From the NCBI RefSeq assembly GCF_026213295.1, contig NC_079434.1, forward strand, positions 8,986,698-9,050,697: a stretch of DNA of 64,000 nucleotides. Reading direction: 5' to 3'. Below, piece by piece: positions 61,511 to 64,000 of the stretch. The notes beneath the pieces are model-generated. The model was not told the origin of the DNA and did no database searches. It saw only the letters and a program-made list of their open reading frames with translations. The translations under genes and the position numbers were made by a program. The stretch comes from Gadus chalcogrammus. Lineage: Eukaryota > Chordata > Actinopteri > Gadiformes > Gadidae. Position 1 is the first letter of the stretch. Every line of letters begins with the position of its first letter.

Positions 61511-62434
61511 TCCCGTTCCCTTTACCCCGTCTCTGCCTTCCTGTGTCCAGCACTTGGGTCCCCACGTTCTGTTCCATAACAATCAGGGGCTTAGCTTTAG
61601 GTTTACAAATCCAATATAATAATACATAAACCTTAGAATATAAATATGTATCTACAGATACTCTGTGAATACCTAATAATTTAAGTTGAGTGAAATATAG
61701 TTCAGTGTTGAGGTTGTTTCAAACATGTTTTAAGTCTTATGTTATCATAGGTTCAGGCTAACAAGCTGCATTAGTGTAATTACAGTTATATGCTTATAGC
61801 TGAATTGCAGCAATCACAGCAAGACTTGGGCGATAACACTGACCGTATGCACGGTTTGCTTACTAATGACCTTGCCAAAAATCTTTGGTTGATGTTTATT
61901 TTATTTGGAAATTTACCAAAGGACTTGTGACAGGACAGGAGGAGGCGCTCAGTAGGACTGCAATGACCTGCAAAGCCAATTTTGCACGTGCTGGCTATGT
62001 GTACATCTCAACAGCATCTACTCTATGCTTCATTGATGCCCTTAGGGTCTTTACAATATAGACAGAAAGTTTGAAAGGACAGCTGAATTATTGTCATCAT
62101 TTATTTTGACTGCCCATTTTTCAATAACTATGGACGAAATTGTCTGCTAAACTACGAAATAGCAGTTAAATAGTAGGAACTTCATAAACAAATGTAGCAA
62201 TTTATAAAAATATTATTTTCGCCCAATGTCCCGACGTTGGTGGAATGTCTTCTTTACGACCACACCGAAGTCTTCCTGGAAAAAGGGTTAGTCTAGCCTA
62301 AAACAGAACCAGGCCCACTTCCTCAAAGGGAACCCCCACGGAATACTGCCCTCTTGCTAGCCAGCGAACAAAGAGCTCTGATTGGCCTTATTTCACACAA
62401 TATAATAATAGTATAGGTGTGTACTATTTTAACG

Positions 62435-62640
62435 ATTTAGTCTTTTAGAAGACACGTTTATCTAAAACTGCTTACAGTAATATAGTATCTTAAGATGCAT
62501 TCCATTGAAGGGCAGGTAGAGTTAAGGTATCTTGCCCAACAACGCCTAGAGGTAAACTGTGGACATTGGGCTTTGAACTCAGGAATGTACAGCAAACCCA
62601 AGTGAGTTAAGTACAACATTACACCGCCATGAAAGTTTTG
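62435..62640 (-). mobile_element. Reverse tRNA-derived SINE
   Basis: The reversed tail (TTTAGAAGACACGTTTATCT) lies on the left, and a reversed box B region (GTGGACATTGGGCTTTGAAC) near 62560; same family pattern as the other SINEs. Confidence 0.5.
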
Positions 62641-62892
62641 AATAAAGTTCACCTTTAATAATGTGTAACTTTTGGTTCAATATATATCTAAAAAAAACAC
62701 ACTCAAACACACACGCCAATTGAGCGGTTAGTACAACAGTAAGACCTGAGTGAAAGTAGACCGTAAAGTGCATGCAGTATTATTTCAAAGGTAGACGTGA
62801 TCGAGGTAATCCCTGGTTGATTAAGATGTCACAGTGGTTAAAGTTGAGGTCTTTAGGCCCTAATGGTGTCAGAGCGAGGCGGTCTGGGCCGG

Positions 62893-63360
62893 TCAGGAGG
62901 TAGACCGGGGTGTGTGGTTGTGGATCTGCTGGGGCTCAGTGTGAGGATATGTGTTGTAGTTGTTGCCTGGGGGCGCTCGGTTTGGGCAGTCACACATGGC
63001 GACAGGTGGAGCTAGGACTGGAGCCCATGTGATCTGTGAAGACGATAGAGGAAAGAACGTTGGCCATCTGATCGAGAGGATGTGTGTAAAACTAGTAGGG
63101 CCTTAGGTGTACCTTAAAAGGAACATACATTTGTTCACTTTTAATAAAAAGTAATATACATTAAAAGTATATGACTTTACAGACACCCAGCATGTTGATC
63201 AAGCTTTTATCTTGAAATATGATGCATGTGGTACCTTGGACTTCAGAGTGTGGAGCTCGCTGTGGGTCTTCCTGTACTTTTTCTCCATCTCCATGAGCTT
63301 GCCCTTGAGCCTTTCCCTGTCCTTTCTCTCCTTCAGAAAGTCTTCTTTGTAGACCTCAGC
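62893..63360 (-). CDS. UBAN-domain (ABIN/TNIP-like) protein, last two exons
   Basis: Proteins of this type (ABIN-1/2/3, NEMO, optineurin) bind linear ubiquitin chains through a coiled coil and curb or pass on NF-kB signals. Exon 63360-63235 (126 bases, phase 0 at both ends, acceptor TTTAG, donor GTACC) encodes AEVYKEDFLKERKDRERLKG followed by KLMEMEKKYRK, with the UBAN core D-F-x-x-E-R-x-x-R-E. Exon 63033-62893 (acceptor TTCACAG) encodes 46 residues, ITWAPVLAPPVAMCDCPN onward, Pro/Asn/His-rich, ending TPRSTS and TGA. A proline-rich tail without a C-terminal zinc finger fits the ABIN (TNIP1/TNIP3) branch better than NEMO or optineurin. Earlier exons should lie to the right of the window. The gene sits inside duplication copy C. 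Confidence 0.75.
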
Positions 63361-63429
63361 CTAAACGAAGAAGCACGGACATTACAACATTTTTCTACGG
63401 CGCTACCCCCCCCTACCCCCCCCCCCCCA

Positions 63430-63860
63430 GCAGACATTCACAGCATAGCAGACATTCACCTCCCTTCAGCTATCAGGACTGCAGAGTCGTTCACCGGCGT
63501 CCGCAAGAGACTCAAGACTCACTTGTTCAGAGTTCACCTGAACTCTGCACAGCCTCCCTCCTTAAACCCCAAATACCTCTCCTCCATTACTCTCCTAAAT
63601 CCACCCCTCTTACGCACTTATTGTGTGTTTGTACGTCCTGGCCCTTAATGTACGCACTTTATTGTATGTTGTACATCCTGGAATTTAAAATGGTACTTAG
63701 CATCGTGTAGGATCTTATCCTAGTTATCTTTGTTGTATACAAGGAATAGCAATTGTAAGTGCTAGGCACTTGTTTTATGTGCTTAACAGTGATATATGGT
63801 TGTCGCTTTGGATAAAAGTGTTGCTTGATTCCCTAAATGTAAATGTAAATGCATTGATAT
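63430..63860 (+). mobile_element. LINE 3' end, copy C
   Basis: Best preserved of the three copies: coding remnant ADIHLPSAIRTAESFTGVRK then RLKTHLFRVHL, 3' UTR, and the tail GTCGCTTTGGATAAAAGTGT with ATGTAAATGTAAATG. It lies in the UBAN-gene intron, antisense to the gene. Confidence 0.75.
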
Positions 63861-64000
63861 CTGCCACTCAGTTGTGAGGTTATCAAAATATTAACAGCAT
63901 CCTTTTTGGGGTTTGCTATGAGGCCTACATGCTTTAATCATTCTTGCTATCATGATGAAACCAACCTAAACTTTATTTTGAAATTATTGTTAACTGGCAA

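Larger units (their letters stand above)
61600..64000. repeat. Segmental duplication, copy C (continues past the window)
   Basis: Shares with copy A the ATCCAATATAATAATACATA, GACAGGACAGGAGGAG and ATCTGATCGAGAGGATGTGT stretches, and with both A and B the LINE tail and the TTTGGGGTTTG(C/A)AATGAG region at its right edge. It is the only copy with intact UBAN-gene exons. Confidence 0.85.

Overview
The window reads as teleost fish nuclear DNA: split genes with GT-AG introns, vertebrate-specific gene families, tRNA-derived SINE and L2-like LINE tails, hAT, Harbinger and MITE DNA transposons, and very dense (AC/GT)n and (GA/CT)n microsatellites. That microsatellite load would suit a gadiform such as a cod, but this is inference. 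All exons below were joined by hand from splice sites, reading phase and family similarity; nothing was searched.

Layout. (1) 1-3236, + strand: the 3' end of a MED1-like Mediator subunit gene (four exons visible, stop at 2999). (2) 3800-32340, + strand: the complete four-exon coding region of fbxl7, an F-box/LRR ubiquitin-ligase receptor (506 residues). Its introns hold most of the microsatellites, a ~30-bp minisatellite ending at the exon 2 acceptor, a CT tract ending at the exon 3 acceptor, an apparently intact antisense hAT transposon with a perfect 8-bp target duplication, and a palindromic TTAA MITE. (3) 32340-53590: no convincing host gene. It is a nest of transposons and duplicated blocks: foldback elements, a 1.34-kb element with ~420-bp terminal inverted repeats whose empty site is preserved nearby, Harbinger and hAT remnants, LINE fragments, and two decayed copies of a segment that also lies at the right edge. 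(4) 53591-60388, - strand: a seven-exon CD38-type ADP-ribosyl cyclase gene (cd38, 250 residues) with a TATA box and type II membrane anchor. (5) 61600-64000, - strand: the last two coding exons of a UBAN-domain protein of the ABIN/TNIP type, inside the duplicated block.

The genes do not form a pathway: transcription co-activation, ubiquitin ligation, NAD metabolism and ubiquitin/NF-kB signalling happen to lie side by side. The most notable points are the cd38 exon 6 sequence, where two compensating indels seem to have removed the catalytic glutamate while keeping the gene open; the repeats that supply or abut splice acceptors in fbxl7 and cd38; and the complementary (GA)n and (CT)n tracts near the two ends of fbxl7 intron 2.
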